The notes beneath the pieces were generated by a model. That model was not told the DNA's origin. It searched no databases and worked only from the letters and a program-made list of their open reading frames with translations. Source: an uncultured Hyphomonas sp. (GTDB taxonomy: Bacteria; Pseudomonadota; Alphaproteobacteria; Caulobacterales; Hyphomonadaceae). Taken from it: a stretch of 64,000 nucleotides of DNA. How positions within the stretch are numbered: position 1 is the stretch's first letter; the number at the start of each line of letters is the position of its first letter. Shown in pieces: positions 35,501-44,624 of this stretch. The position numbers and the translations under genes are program-made. Location of the stretch: positions 186,001-250,000 of the forward strand of contig NZ_OY787457.1 of NCBI RefSeq assembly GCF_963678875.1, read 5' to 3'.

Positions 35501-37396
35501 TCAATCTATCGGTTCGCGCTTTTCGCCGCTCTCCGAGAGGTAAATTTCTCCGCCCTTCACGATAAATTCGCGGCTCTTCTCTTCCATCCCCTGGCGCGCT
35601 TCGGCGGCCTGCTTCTCCAGATCCAGCCGTTCGTTCTCCGACATCCCTGCCGCATATTCCCGCACTTCGGCGGTGATCTTCATGCTGCAGAATTTGGGGC
35701 CGCACATGGAGCAGAAGTGGGCGACCTTGTGGGCTTCCTTCGGCAAAGTCTGGTCGTGGAAGTCGCGGGCGGTTTCGGGGTCGAGCGACAGGTTGAACTG
35801 GTCTTCCCAGCGGAATTCGAAGCGCGCGCGTGAGAGGGCATCGTCGCGGACCTGCGCGGCGGGGTGGCCCTTGGCGAGGTCTGCCGCGTGGGCGGCGAGG
35901 CGGTAGGTGACGACGCCGACTTTCACATCGTCGCGGTCCGGCAGGCCAAGATGCTCCTTGGGCGTCACATAGCAGAGCATGGCGGTGCCATACCAGCCGA
36001 TCATCGCCGCGCCGATGCCGGAGGTGATGTGGTCGTATCCCGGCGCAATATCCGTGGTGAGCGGCCCGAGTGTGTAGAAGGGGGCCTCGCCGCATTCGCG
36101 CAGCTGCTTCTCCATGTTCACCTTGATCTTGTGCATCGGCACATGGCCAGGCCCTTCGATCATCACCTGGCAGCCTTTGGCCCAGGCGATCTTCGTCAGT
36201 TCGCCAAGTGTTTCCAGCTCCGCGAACTGGGCCGCATCATTGGCGTCGGCAATCGCGCCGGGGCGCAGGCCGTCGCCAAGGCTGAACGAGACGTCATAGG
36301 CCCGCATGATGTCGCAGATCTCTTCGAAGTGCGTGTAGAGGAAGCTCTCCGTGTGGTGGGCCAGCATCCATTTCGCCATGATCGAGCCGCCACGGCTGAC
36401 GATGCCGCAAACGCGGTCTGCCGTCAGGTGGATATAGGCGAGGCGCACACCCGCATGGATGGTGAAATAGTCGACGCCCTGTTCGGCCTGTTCGATCAGC
36501 GTGTCGCGGAAGACTTCCCAGGTGAGGTCTTCGGCAATGCCGTTCACTTTCTCCAGCGCCTGATAGATCGGCACCGTACCGATTGGCACCGGCGAATTGC
36601 GGATGATCCATTCGCGCGTGTTGTGAATGTTGCGGCCGGTAGAGAGGTCCATCACATTGTCGGCGCCCCAGCGGATTGCCCACACCATCTTGTCGACTTC
36701 CTCCTCGACAGAGGAGGCGACGGCCGAATTGCCGATATTGGCATTGATCTTCACAAGGAAGTTGCGCCCGATGATCTGCGGCTCAAGCTCTGCATGGTTG
36801 ATGTTGGAGGGGATGATGGCGCGCCCGGCGGCGATCTCGTCGCGCACGAATTCCGGCGTGATATATTCCGGGATGTGCGCGCCAAAGCTTTCGCCTTGCG
36901 CGATCTGCGCGGCGGCGCCCTCGACAGCTTCGCGGCGGCCAAGGTTTTCGCGGGTGGCGACATAGATCATCTCTTTGGTGACGATACCGGCCTTCGCGTA
37001 TTCATACTGGGTGACAGGCCCCGTGCCTGTACCGCGCAGGGGCCGGTGCTTGACCGGGAATTCGCGGGCGAGGTGCTTGCCGGTGGCGCCGCCATTGTCT
37101 TCCGGCTTCACGTCCCGGCCGTCATATTCCTCGACATGGCCGCGCTCCAGCACCCAGTCACGCCGCGTGCGGGCCAGGCCTTTTTCCACGTCGATGGTGA
37201 CCGACGGGTCCGTGTACGGACCGGACGTGTCATAGACCGGCACCGGCGGCTCATTGGCGGAGGGGTGCAGGTCAATCTCGCGGTGCGGCACGGCGAGGTC
37301 GGGCGTGGGGTGAGTGTAGACCTTGCGGCTCGCGGGCAGCGGCCCGGTGGTGACCTGCGGGGTGGCGAATTCGGACTGGCTGGAAGGCTTGTTCAT
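35501..37396 (-). CDS. thiC: Phosphomethylpyrimidine synthase
   Basis: 631 residues. This radical-SAM enzyme rearranges aminoimidazole ribotide to HMP phosphate for thiamine. The N-terminal ThiC-associated domain (about 1-110) is followed by the barrel with MEGPGHVPMHKI and TTDIAPGYDHITS. The C-terminal cluster motif CSMCGPKFCSM binds the 4Fe-4S. The start ATG at 37396 overlaps the stop of the DUF1801 gene (ATGA). Control by the upstream TPP riboswitch is likely. Confidence 0.97.
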   Translation of the reverse strand: MNKPSSQSEFATPQVTTGPLPASRKVYTHPTPDLAVPHREIDLHPSANEPPVPVYDTSGPYTDPSVTIDVEKGLARTRRDWVLERGHVEEYDGRDVKPEDNGGATGKHLAREFPVKHRPLRGTGTGPVTQYEYAKAGIVTKEMIYVATRENLGRREAVEGAAAQIAQGESFGAHIPEYITPEFVRDEIAAGRAIIPSNINHAELEPQIIGRNFLVKINANIGNSAVASSVEEEVDKMVWAIRWGADNVMDLSTGRNIHNTREWIIRNSPVPIGTVPIYQALEKVNGIAEDLTWEVFRDTLIEQAEQGVDYFTIHAGVRLAYIHLTADRVCGIVSRGGSIMAKWMLAHHTESFLYTHFEEICDIMRAYDVSFSLGDGLRPGAIADANDAAQFAELETLGELTKIAWAKGCQVMIEGPGHVPMHKIKVNMEKQLRECGEAPFYTLGPLTTDIAPGYDHITSGIGAAMIGWYGTAMLCYVTPKEHLGLPDRDDVKVGVVTYRLAAHAADLAKGHPAAQVRDDALSRARFEFRWEDQFNLSLDPETARDFHDQTLPKEAHKVAHFCSMCGPKFCSMKITAEVREYAAGMSENERLDLEKQAAEARQGMEEKSREFIVKGGEIYLSESGEKREPID

Positions 37397-37821
37397 TGTG
37401 CAGGCTTTCTCTGGTGATAGGTCAACGCCATGGCGAGGCAATGGCGGACGGGTTCTGCGGGAAGTGTCTGGCCGAGGGGCAGGCGGATTTCGCGATTGCC
37501 GACCAGGTCAAGCGTCTCGCCATACAGCGCGCGCCATTCGTCCAGCAGCGTCGTCTGGCAATTGACGAAAATACCCGCGCTGTCCGGCCGCCTGGGCGAC
37601 CAGGCAAGGCGGATCGTCGTGCCGCTCTTCGGGCGTTCGGTGAGGTAGGCGGGCTCGCCCCATTTCAGGGTCTCGGTGATGCGGCCTGCGCCGGGCAGAC
37701 TGTGAGCCGTTTCGTAAAGGATGGTGCGGACCAGTAGAAGCTGGCCCCGCGCCTTGCGCGGGTAGGTCTCGTACACATCGAAGACGGGCGCTGGCGGATC
37801 TGGAATATGCAGGGTTCTCAT
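37393..37821 (-). CDS. DUF1801-domain protein in the thiC operon
   Basis: 142 residues. TYPRKARGQLLLVRTILYETAHSLPG, TLKWGEPAYL, GTTIRLAWSP and FVNCQTTLLDEWR fit the DUF1801 (YdhG-like) fold, a small alpha/beta domain of unknown ligand. The ATG at 37821 overlaps the stop of the preceding gene (TGATG), and its own stop overlaps the thiC start, so all three are translationally coupled. Confidence 0.82.
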   Translation of the reverse strand: MRTLHIPDPPAPVFDVYETYPRKARGQLLLVRTILYETAHSLPGAGRITETLKWGEPAYLTERPKSGTTIRLAWSPRRPDSAGIFVNCQTTLLDEWRALYGETLDLVGNREIRLPLGQTLPAEPVRHCLAMALTYHQRKPAQ

Positions 37822-38546
37822 CAGGCCAGCCTCCCGGCCTGTTCCGGCGTCAGTTCTATCCACAGCGTGTCGGCCTGCGCCAGCAATGTGCCGTCTCCGG
37901 CATGCAGGGCGGTGCCGGCGAAATGCTTCCGTCCGTCGCTCCATTCATGCCAGGCATGGACGATGACAGGCTCACCAATCGGGATGGGCCGGTGGACCGC
38001 GGCCGTCATCTCGCCCAGCAGATAAGTCGTCTCGATCTCCGGCAGCGCAAAGCCGCCGGGACAGTCGAGCGCGGCCCAGACATATTCCTGGCGGACATGG
38101 CCATGGCCGTCATCGACTTTGGCATGCGGTGTCCAGACGGCCGCCGCTTCCAGCTTGTCATTCAGCCGTCCGCAATGGATGTGCAGGCCTTCGCCTTGTT
38201 TGCGGTTCCGTCCACAGACGAAACAGGTGGAGACGCCGCCCGCACCGAAATAGGTCGGATTCTCCCCGGCTTCTTGTGCTGCTTCCATGGACGGTGCAGC
38301 AGGCGGGGTCAGCGTGACGCCGCCGGGCCGGGCGGTCAGGATCGGTGTGGGGCCGGATGCCACGACCAGCTTGTGGTCCTGCCGGGTGATGGAAAGCGGT
38401 GTGTCCAGCGGGATCGGCGCGGAGATGCGCACAATGTGCGGGGCGTCGAACAGGTGCGACAGGATGCCGGCCGCATAGCCGCCATTTCCGGACGTGGGCG
38501 GTCCGTTGAAGTTTGAGGCAATGGTGATGTCGCCGACCGGCTGCAT
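37821..38546 (-). CDS. Hotdog/thioesterase-like protein behind a TPP riboswitch
   Basis: 241 residues from the ATG at 38546. An earlier in-frame codon (38576) would fall inside the riboswitch. The N-terminal half resembles an acyl-CoA thioesterase-like hotdog (SNFNGPPTSGNGGYAAGIL). A central CFVCGRNRKQGEGLHIHCG could bind zinc. The second half looks like another hotdog (VWAALDCPGGFA, GRKHFAGTALHAGDG). It is first gene of the riboswitch-led operon ending in thiC. A role in thiamine metabolism is suggested by position only. Confidence 0.75.
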   Translation of the reverse strand: MQPVGDITIASNFNGPPTSGNGGYAAGILSHLFDAPHIVRISAPIPLDTPLSITRQDHKLVVASGPTPILTARPGGVTLTPPAAPSMEAAQEAGENPTYFGAGGVSTCFVCGRNRKQGEGLHIHCGRLNDKLEAAAVWTPHAKVDDGHGHVRQEYVWAALDCPGGFALPEIETTYLLGEMTAAVHRPIPIGEPVIVHAWHEWSDGRKHFAGTALHAGDGTLLAQADTLWIELTPEQAGRLA

Positions 38547-38577
38547 GGTTTCCGCTCCGTCCCTCGCGCCGGCCACA

Positions 38578-38662
38578 CCGCTTGTTCAGCGGCATTCCCC
38601 GGATCAGGTTCAAAGGGTAAAGTCTCAGCCCTGCCGGCTCATTCCGGTCAGGACACCCCTCG
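38578..38662 (-). ncRNA. TPP riboswitch (THI element)
   Basis: On the minus strand the leader reads GAGGGGTGTCC, a variable arm, GGGCTGAGACTTTACCC, TTTGAACCTGATCC and GGGGAATGCC. This is the conserved thiamin-pyrophosphate aptamer core (GGGGTG...CTGAGA...ACCC..GAACCTGATC...AATGCC). It lies 32 bp upstream of the first gene of the thiC operon and should reduce its expression when TPP is plentiful. The 3' part of the closing stem is less standard, so the ends are approximate. Confidence 0.92.
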
Positions 38663-38669
38663 GATAGCG

Positions 38670-39509
38670 TTACATTAACGTGCTGCGGGTCGGTTGCAAG
38701 GCGGCTTGATCGCTGGTGCTGGCAGACGGTGTATTTTCTTCAGGCTCGCGGCGGCGGAACGGATGGAAAAACTGGTCGATATAGCCGGCTGGGATGGGCT
38801 CATCGACGCCATAGACTTCGGGGGCTTCACGCTCTTTCATGATGGCTGTGCCGAAGAGGACATCGAGCAGCGGCAGCTGCCCGGCAAAGTTCTTGTCATA
38901 GGCTTCGGGCTGGTTGGCGTGGTGCCAGTGATGGAAGACCGGCGTCGCGAGGATCCAGCGCAACGGGCCCCAGGTGACCCGTACGTTGGAATGCTTCAGC
39001 AAGGAGTGCCAGCCGAACTGGAACGAGTAGAGGAAGATGGCGGTTTCCGAAAACCCGAGCGCCATCGGCACAAGCAGCGTCGAGGCGCCGGTGATGATCT
39101 GGTCGACGGCGTGAACCCTGTGGGCCGCCAGCCAGTCCATGTCTTCAATGCTGTGATGAATGGCATGGAAGCGCCAGAGCAGGGGCAGCTTATGCGCCAG
39201 GCGGTGCATCGTGTAGTACCAGAGGTCCGCAATGATGAAGACCAGAACGAACTGCAGCCATACCGGAAGACTGGCGATTGCGGTCATGAGGCCTTCCGGC
39301 ACCACCGGCTCGAGCAGGGTGAGCCCGCCCACGACAAAAATGGCGGAGCCGAACGAAATCAGGACCACGTTCACAAGCAGGTAGATCGTGTCGGTCTTCC
39401 AGAGGGGGCGGAACAGGCCCTGTCCCCGGCGCCGCGGCAACAGCAGTTCCAGCGGCGCGAAGATCATGAACGCCATGCAGCTGGTGCGAAGAACCTCAAG
39501 ATAGTCCAT
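38670..39509 (-). CDS. Sterol desaturase / fatty acid hydroxylase family protein
   Basis: 279 residues, an integral membrane di-iron enzyme with four or more hydrophobic segments. The three histidine boxes are clear: HRLAH (102-106), HAIHHS (115-120) and HHWHH (about 194-198). Substrates in this family include carotenoids, fatty acids and hopanoids; none can be chosen here. It lies directly upstream of the riboswitch and 3 bp after the acyltransferase gene on the same strand. Confidence 0.9.
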   Translation of the reverse strand: MDYLEVLRTSCMAFMIFAPLELLLPRRRGQGLFRPLWKTDTIYLLVNVVLISFGSAIFVVGGLTLLEPVVPEGLMTAIASLPVWLQFVLVFIIADLWYYTMHRLAHKLPLLWRFHAIHHSIEDMDWLAAHRVHAVDQIITGASTLLVPMALGFSETAIFLYSFQFGWHSLLKHSNVRVTWGPLRWILATPVFHHWHHANQPEAYDKNFAGQLPLLDVLFGTAIMKEREAPEVYGVDEPIPAGYIDQFFHPFRRREPEENTPSASTSDQAALQPTRSTLM

Positions 39510-39512
39510 CGG

Positions 39513-40727
39513 TTACATCCCTTTCCGGAGGGGAGCGGCTTTTGCGGGTAAGCCCGGCCTGAACGCGGCCCCGCGCTCGAGGCGTTGCTTCATCGACAGG
39601 AAGGGCCGTTCCACGGCGATGTGAATCAGCACGGCGCCGAGGACCGAAAGACACAGGTAAAAGGCCCAGAACCGGGCCGGATCGGGCCCGGCCTGTCCCG
39701 CGGACATGACCAGCGCGAGCGGGATCAGCGGGACATGCACGAGATAAAGCGTGTAGCTGAGACGGGCCAGGGCGCGGCTGGCAACTTCCCCCGGCGGCGG
39801 GGATGCGGTGTCGAGGCAGGAGGCTGCGAAGACCATTGTGCCGAACAGCACGGATAGCAGGAAAGGCTGCAAGGTCACGTCGATCAGGGAGATCCGGGCC
39901 ATGAAGTCGTGGGACGACAGCCAGACCGCAAGCATGAGCAGGCACCCGAGGAAGACCTGCCGCGCCGCCGAAGGCGAGATCCGGACATTCATGCGCTGGC
40001 GCAGGAAGGCGATGGCGACGCCTGTCAGCAGCGGTTCGAGACAGGCATGGAAGGGGCTGCGCATTTCGCGGAAGAATTGCGTATAGTCCGGTGCCGGATC
40101 AAGCGAGAGGAAGTGCATGGTTCTGGCCAGCGGCGAGATGGCCATGAGGCCCGCCAGGAGCAGGACCTGCCAGGCCGGATTTTTCAGGCGCAGCAGGAGC
40201 AGCACGAGGAATGGGGCGAGCAGGTAGAATTTCTCTTCCACGCCCAGCGACCAGAAAGCGACATTGATATCCGCGGGCAGATAGTCCTGCAGGAAAAGAA
40301 GATGGTAGACGATCCGCCACCCCATCCCCTCTGCGTCCGGGGCGTAAAAAGGGAAGGCGCCGAACGCTGTCAGGAACAGCACGGCATAATAGGCGGGAAT
40401 GATCCGCAGGGCGCGGTTGCGCAAATAGGTGCCGGGCCGGATCTGCCCGCCCTTGTCGGCGAGCCGGATCAGGCCGCCGGTAATCAGGAAGCCGGACAGG
40501 ACGAGGAACAGGTCAACGCCCGCCCAACCGTTCGTCGCGAAAATCCATGTGAACGGCATGTCCGCATCGTCGGCCGGGCGCGCGGGAAAAAGGTGAACTC
40601 CGTGCCTCAGCAAGACCAGCAGGATGGCCAGCGCCCGCACCAGGTCCAGCCACGGATTCTGCCCCGGAATACGCGGGAACAGGCCGCCGGACGGGCGGCT
40701 CTTCTCCGGATTCTGGTACTGGTCCAT
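39513..40727 (-). CDS. Acyltransferase-3 family membrane protein (OafA/YrhL-like)
   Basis: 404 residues with about ten hydrophobic segments. The start NPWLDLVRALAILLVLLRHGVHL carries the catalytic-type His, and WAGVDLFLVLSGFLITGGL follows. The family O-acylates exopolysaccharide, LPS or other surface glycans. The ATG at 40727 is preferred to a TTG six bases upstream. Only 3 bp separate it from the sterol desaturase gene, so the two are likely one operon. Confidence 0.92.
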   Translation of the reverse strand: MDQYQNPEKSRPSGGLFPRIPGQNPWLDLVRALAILLVLLRHGVHLFPARPADDADMPFTWIFATNGWAGVDLFLVLSGFLITGGLIRLADKGGQIRPGTYLRNRALRIIPAYYAVLFLTAFGAFPFYAPDAEGMGWRIVYHLLFLQDYLPADINVAFWSLGVEEKFYLLAPFLVLLLLRLKNPAWQVLLLAGLMAISPLARTMHFLSLDPAPDYTQFFREMRSPFHACLEPLLTGVAIAFLRQRMNVRISPSAARQVFLGCLLMLAVWLSSHDFMARISLIDVTLQPFLLSVLFGTMVFAASCLDTASPPPGEVASRALARLSYTLYLVHVPLIPLALVMSAGQAGPDPARFWAFYLCLSVLGAVLIHIAVERPFLSMKQRLERGAAFRPGLPAKAAPLRKGM

Positions 40728-40812
40728 ACGCAAGCGGCCCCGGCTCTACACCGGCGGGAGTATGACCGTTCAGTATGAATTGTTTCTCAACCGGGCGCGA
40801 TTCAGCGCGTAA

Positions 40813-41802
40813 CTACTCGCGGATCGTGGAATCGAGCCTTTTGACGGCCTCGTCCCAATCTTCGACTTTTTCCAGATCTCCGTTGTAGACACGGATATCG
40901 TCATGCGGCGTCTGCATCAGCGAGGCGATGTGAGGCCGGACCTTTTCGGCCATCGGACGGGCGATGGCATCCAGTTCGGCCTTCTTCTCTTCCATGACAC
41001 TTTCTTCGTTCACTATGCCGGCGATCGGGTTGTGCCAATACCATTTGCTTAGCGCCCAGCTGCCCTGATCGTTATGGCTGTAGCGCCAAAGTGTCAGCCG
41101 GTCGATTTCCTGTCCGTAGAGGCGGGCGATGTAGTAATCGAGTTCCTTCCTGTGAGACGGGCAGGCGGCATGGAGGGAATTCAGCCGGTTTTCCACCCAG
41201 ACAAAGCCCGCCTGATTGTAATTGTCCTTGGCCAGCCGGTTCCAGAAATTGGCCTCCTCGCGCACGCGGAAGTCTGCGCGCTCAGAGAAGGGGCAGGAAG
41301 TGTAGGGAACGCCGGAGATGATCGGGTGAAGGCGGCCAGCCTTCGCGAGTGTGATGGTGAAGGGAAGGGCATACTGCAACAGGGCCGTCGTCCCGGCATT
41401 GTAGCCGTAATAGGGCGCTTCGCTGCCGTCCGGCTGTTTCAGCACGCTCGGCTCGTGCTTGGGCGTCCAGGCATAGTCACCCTGGGTGATCGCCTTGAAA
41501 GTCAGCGTGATGTAGCGCTCCAGCGTGTCAGCCTCGGTGGCCGTGCCCATGACGGCAGAAGCAAGGGTGGAGGCAATGCCCTGCGCATCCGGCCGGTCCG
41601 GGCATGTCTCGACGGCCCATTCGGCCAGTTCGAGGATCGCCGCCGGGTCCGTCTGTGTGCCCTGGCGGATCGCCATTTCCATGTCGTACAGCTTTTGTTC
41701 GGCATCGGCCGGGCAGGCAGACGCGGTTTCAGCCTGGGCGGGTGCGCTGGAAATGGCTGCGATTGCGAGCGATATGGCTGCAGGGATCAGTTTGATGGTC
41801 AT
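40813..41802 (-). CDS. Hypothetical secreted protein
   Basis: 329 residues; family not recognised. A signal peptide (about 1-24, ending AQAE) precedes a mature part with several Cys (ACPADAEQKL, VETCPDRPDAQG, TSCPFSERAD, HAACPSHRKELD) and Trp-rich helices (WRYSHNDQGSWALSKWYWHNP). Paired cysteines suggest disulfides in the periplasm. It stands alone on its strand. Confidence 0.72.
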   Translation of the reverse strand: MTIKLIPAAISLAIAAISSAPAQAETASACPADAEQKLYDMEMAIRQGTQTDPAAILELAEWAVETCPDRPDAQGIASTLASAVMGTATEADTLERYITLTFKAITQGDYAWTPKHEPSVLKQPDGSEAPYYGYNAGTTALLQYALPFTITLAKAGRLHPIISGVPYTSCPFSERADFRVREEANFWNRLAKDNYNQAGFVWVENRLNSLHAACPSHRKELDYYIARLYGQEIDRLTLWRYSHNDQGSWALSKWYWHNPIAGIVNEESVMEEKKAELDAIARPMAEKVRPHIASLMQTPHDDIRVYNGDLEKVEDWDEAVKRLDSTIRE

Positions 41803-42054
41803 GGCGGTGCTGGAATTTCCTGAGCGTTATGGGAGGGCGTCTAAAATCTGTCTGCAAGTCTCCTGCTATTCCATCCGCTTCGCCTCCCCGCAACAGGGGA
41901 GGCAGCTGATGTTCCTCTCCGGGGCGGGCCTGCATTTCTTGGCAGGATTAACAGGCGGCGCAGTTCCATTAACCTTCTGTCGACACGATTGGTCCAAGGC
42001 TGGTGCCAAATACGGAACACCGAGACACTGAACACCCGGACGGGAGACCCGCCC

Positions 42055-42861
42055 ATGGCCTTCGACGCTGCGCTTGCCGCCGCCCCAAAGACCGAGACGA
42101 AGCCGACCAAATGGCAGCGTTTCAAGGTCGACCTGTGGCTGACGGACCTGAACCTGACCGAAATCGGGATCATGAAGCACACCCAGCATGAGGCCGAGTC
42201 CGACCAGTTCACCAAGGATATGGAGATCATCGGCCAGATCCGCGAAGACGGGAAACGCTCCGGCATCGTCGCCTATCGCAAGGAATTGTGGAAACAGGGC
42301 AAGGACCTGAAACGCCGGCTGGTGATCAAGCTGTTCTCCGAGAACATGCGCTGGCGCGGCACGATGGAACTGATGATGGGCCGCTCGCTGCAGCTCTCCA
42401 TCGGGGCGCGCGGCGTGCCGGTGACGGCTTTCTCGCTGAACCTCTCTCGGTCGAAACAGCTGATCCAGCTGGAGCGGTCGGCGCAGAAATGGCCGCTCTT
42501 CCCGGAGAAATTCTCCTTCTTCATCGAAACCTCACGGGGCCCGCGCTTCTACCGCCTGCGCCGCAATGTCATCGGCATCGGCGCGGACTATACGCTGTAT
42601 GACGACAAGAACCGCAAGATCGGCTCCCTGGATCACCGGATCGTCAATCTCGGCGGCAGCTGGATCGTGAAGCTCGACGCCTCGCACTCCTACGCGGCGC
42701 TGGAGTCGGTGTTGCAGATGTTCTGCACCATGCTGCGTTTCAACGGCGCCGTGCGCCGGCATGTCTCGCACGAGGTGGAAATGGTCAGCCGCGGCCGGGC
42801 CGTGCGCGAGCTCGACCATCAGGAGGCGGATCTTTACCAGAACCCCCGCCGCCGGCGCTGA
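42055..42861 (+). CDS. Hypothetical protein with scramblase/LURP-like repeat strands
   Basis: 268 residues from the ATG at 42055; no signal peptide. I do not firmly recognise it. The segment FFIETSRGPRFYRLRRNVIGIG, then YTLYDDKNRKIGSLDHRI and GGSWIVKLD, has the short beta-strand rhythm of tubby/scramblase-like (LURP-one-related) domains, but this is weak. Surface charge is basic. Convergent with the YjbR gene. Confidence 0.7.
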   Translation: MAFDAALAAAPKTETKPTKWQRFKVDLWLTDLNLTEIGIMKHTQHEAESDQFTKDMEIIGQIREDGKRSGIVAYRKELWKQGKDLKRRLVIKLFSENMRWRGTMELMMGRSLQLSIGARGVPVTAFSLNLSRSKQLIQLERSAQKWPLFPEKFSFFIETSRGPRFYRLRRNVIGIGADYTLYDDKNRKIGSLDHRIVNLGGSWIVKLDASHSYAALESVLQMFCTMLRFNGAVRRHVSHEVEMVSRGRAVRELDHQEADLYQNPRRRR

Positions 42862-42864
42862 GGC

Positions 42865-43233
42865 CTATTTGCCGTCCTTCAGGAAGCCGAGTTCCCGCTG
42901 GAGCTTTTTGGTGAGGCCTTCCGCGACCAGCCGGTAGGAGCCTTCGATATAGGCTTTCAGATCATCGTCCGACAGTGTGTCTGCGCTATAGCGCTGGATC
43001 CACTTCATCCCGCGTGAAGCAAGGTGCGGTGCGCCCCGGCACCCTGGTTGCTCTTTCAGGATATCGAAGCTCATGTCCGAGACCTTGAAGGAGCAGACCA
43101 TGTCGCCATCCTCCTCCCGGCCGATGACAAACACCTTGCCGCCGATCTTCCACACGGTGGCCTCACCCCATTGAATGACACTGGTCGTGTGAGGAAGCGT
43201 GCTGCAGAATGTGTTGTAGGCTTTGAGTTTCAA
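42865..43233 (-). CDS. MmcQ/YjbR family protein
   Basis: 122 residues: NTFCSTLPHTTSVIQWGEATVWKIGGKVFVIG, a central CSFKVSDMSFDILKEQPGC and a C-terminal YIEGSYRLVAEGLTKK fit the MmcQ/YjbR double-wing fold, proposed to bind DNA. No SOS box is visible upstream. It ends 3 bp after the convergent neighbour's stop. Confidence 0.88.
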   Translation of the reverse strand: MKLKAYNTFCSTLPHTTSVIQWGEATVWKIGGKVFVIGREEDGDMVCSFKVSDMSFDILKEQPGCRGAPHLASRGMKWIQRYSADTLSDDDLKAYIEGSYRLVAEGLTKKLQRELGFLKDGK

Positions 43234-43283
43234 GGTGCGTCCCCTTCGCAGGAAGTCTAACCGGGGAAGGGGACGCAGAAAAG

Positions 43284-44042
43284 TCAGCCTTCGTAGGAAT
43301 CATTCAGCATCTTGAAGACCTGATCGAAATTGCCTCCGGCTTCGGCGCCGCGCAGGAGTTTGGCGCGCTGGACGCAAACTTCTTCCGGCGTGTCTTCGAT
43401 GCCGAAACTTTCCATCGTTTCGGCGATGAAATCCTTCAGCGGCATATAGCCGTCACGCGTGGACTGGCCAGGCGTGAGACCGGTCTGGACACCCGGCGGT
43501 GCAAGCTCGATCACCTCAATCGCCGTGTCGCGCAGCTGGTAACGCAGCGATTGCGTCCAGGCATGCATGGCGGCTTTGGAGGCGCTGTAAGCGGGCGTGT
43601 GAGCGAGCGGTACGAAGGCCAGGCCCGATGTCACGTTCACGACCCGCGCCGCCGCCTGAGCCCTGAGATGCGGGAGCAAGGCAGCGGTCAGCCGGATCGG
43701 ACCGAGAATGTTCGTTGTAACAGTTGCCTCCGCGACGGAGAGATCGACCGGATCGGCCAGCCAGTCTTCCTTCGCCATGATGCCGGCATTGTTGAACAGC
43801 ACATTGAGCGCCGGGAAATCGCGGACCAGCTCTTTCGCGAACCGCACGATATCGCTGCCGTCCTGAACGTCGAGTGTGCGGGCGTGCATCCCTTCGCGTC
43901 CGGCAATCGTCTCTTCGAGGTTCCCGGCAGTACGCCCTGCCACGATCACTGTATTGCCCAGGGCGTGGAATTCCCGGGCGAGTTCCCGGCCGATGCCTGA
44001 TCCGCCGCCTGTCATCAGTATCGTGTTGCCTGTCGTTTTCAT
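43284..44042 (-). CDS. SDR-family oxidoreductase (DltE-like)
   Basis: 252 residues. A classical short-chain dehydrogenase: the NAD(P) motif TGGGSGIGREL near the N-terminus, LNVLFNNAGIM, the catalytic Ser in VNVTSGLAF and YSASKAA with Tyr and Lys, then APPGVQTGL. It resembles the DltE group. It is divergent from an HxlR regulator across a 129-bp region with a perfect inverted repeat, so it is probably that regulator's target. Confidence 0.9.
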   Translation of the reverse strand: MKTTGNTILMTGGGSGIGRELAREFHALGNTVIVAGRTAGNLEETIAGREGMHARTLDVQDGSDIVRFAKELVRDFPALNVLFNNAGIMAKEDWLADPVDLSVAEATVTTNILGPIRLTAALLPHLRAQAAARVVNVTSGLAFVPLAHTPAYSASKAAMHAWTQSLRYQLRDTAIEVIELAPPGVQTGLTPGQSTRDGYMPLKDFIAETMESFGIEDTPEEVCVQRAKLLRGAEAGGNFDQVFKMLNDSYEG

Positions 44043-44112
44043 CGTCTGTCTCCTCATCTTGCCGGTGCGCCCTGAACCCTCAGGGCACCGTTGCGACAGA
44101 GATGGGAATGTG

Positions 44113-44164
44113 CTCTCTTTTCGAAAGAAGGCACCAGAAAGAATGATACTTACCGAAAAGAGAG
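44113..44164. promoter_or_regulatory. Inverted-repeat operator between SDR and HxlR genes
   Basis: CTCTCTTTTCG (44113-44123) and CGAAAAGAGAG (44154-44164) are exact reverse complements with a 30-bp spacer. They lie between the divergent SDR and HxlR genes, one half close to each start. This is a strong candidate for HxlR binding and autoregulation. Confidence 0.6.
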
Positions 44165-44171
44165 TGTAAGC

Positions 44172-44624
44172 GTGACGGGCAAATCCTCATTCAGCCAGGC
44201 CGTGCGGGACGAAGCGGAAGCCTATCTCGACCGCGAGCCGCCCAGCGAAATCGATCCGCGGATCGAGCCGTTGGTCAATGAGATCATCGGCCGGGTGGCT
44301 GACAAATGGACCATGCTGATCCTGGAGGAACTGCATGTGCAGGGCGTCATGCGCTTCTCCGCCATCGGCCGGGCAGTGGAAGGCATCAGCCAGAAAATGC
44401 TGACCCAGACCCTGCGCCAGATGGAGCGGGAGGGGCTTGTTACTCGCACGGTGTTCCCGGTCGTGCCGCCACGCGTCGAGTATGCGTTGACGGATTTGGG
44501 CCGCAGCCTGGGCCAGGCCTTTTGCGGCGTCTGGATCTGGGCCGAACGGCACATTGACGAGATCGAAGCGGCGCGGGCCGCATTTGATACGCGTACGGAA
44601 GAATTGGGCGCGACGAAGCGCTAG
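44172..44624 (+). CDS. HxlR-family transcriptional regulator
   Basis: 150 residues. Winged-helix DNA-binding domain: IIGRVADKWTMLILEELHVQGVMRF, EGISQKMLTQTLRQMEREGLVTR and VPPRVEYALTDLGRSL are the family signature. The start is taken as the GTG at 44172 since upstream codons overlap the operator. No conserved redox Cys is seen near the N-terminus, so it is not an obvious YodB/HypR-type thiol sensor. Confidence 0.9.
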   Translation: MTGKSSFSQAVRDEAEAYLDREPPSEIDPRIEPLVNEIIGRVADKWTMLILEELHVQGVMRFSAIGRAVEGISQKMLTQTLRQMEREGLVTRTVFPVVPPRVEYALTDLGRSLGQAFCGVWIWAERHIDEIEAARAAFDTRTEELGATKR

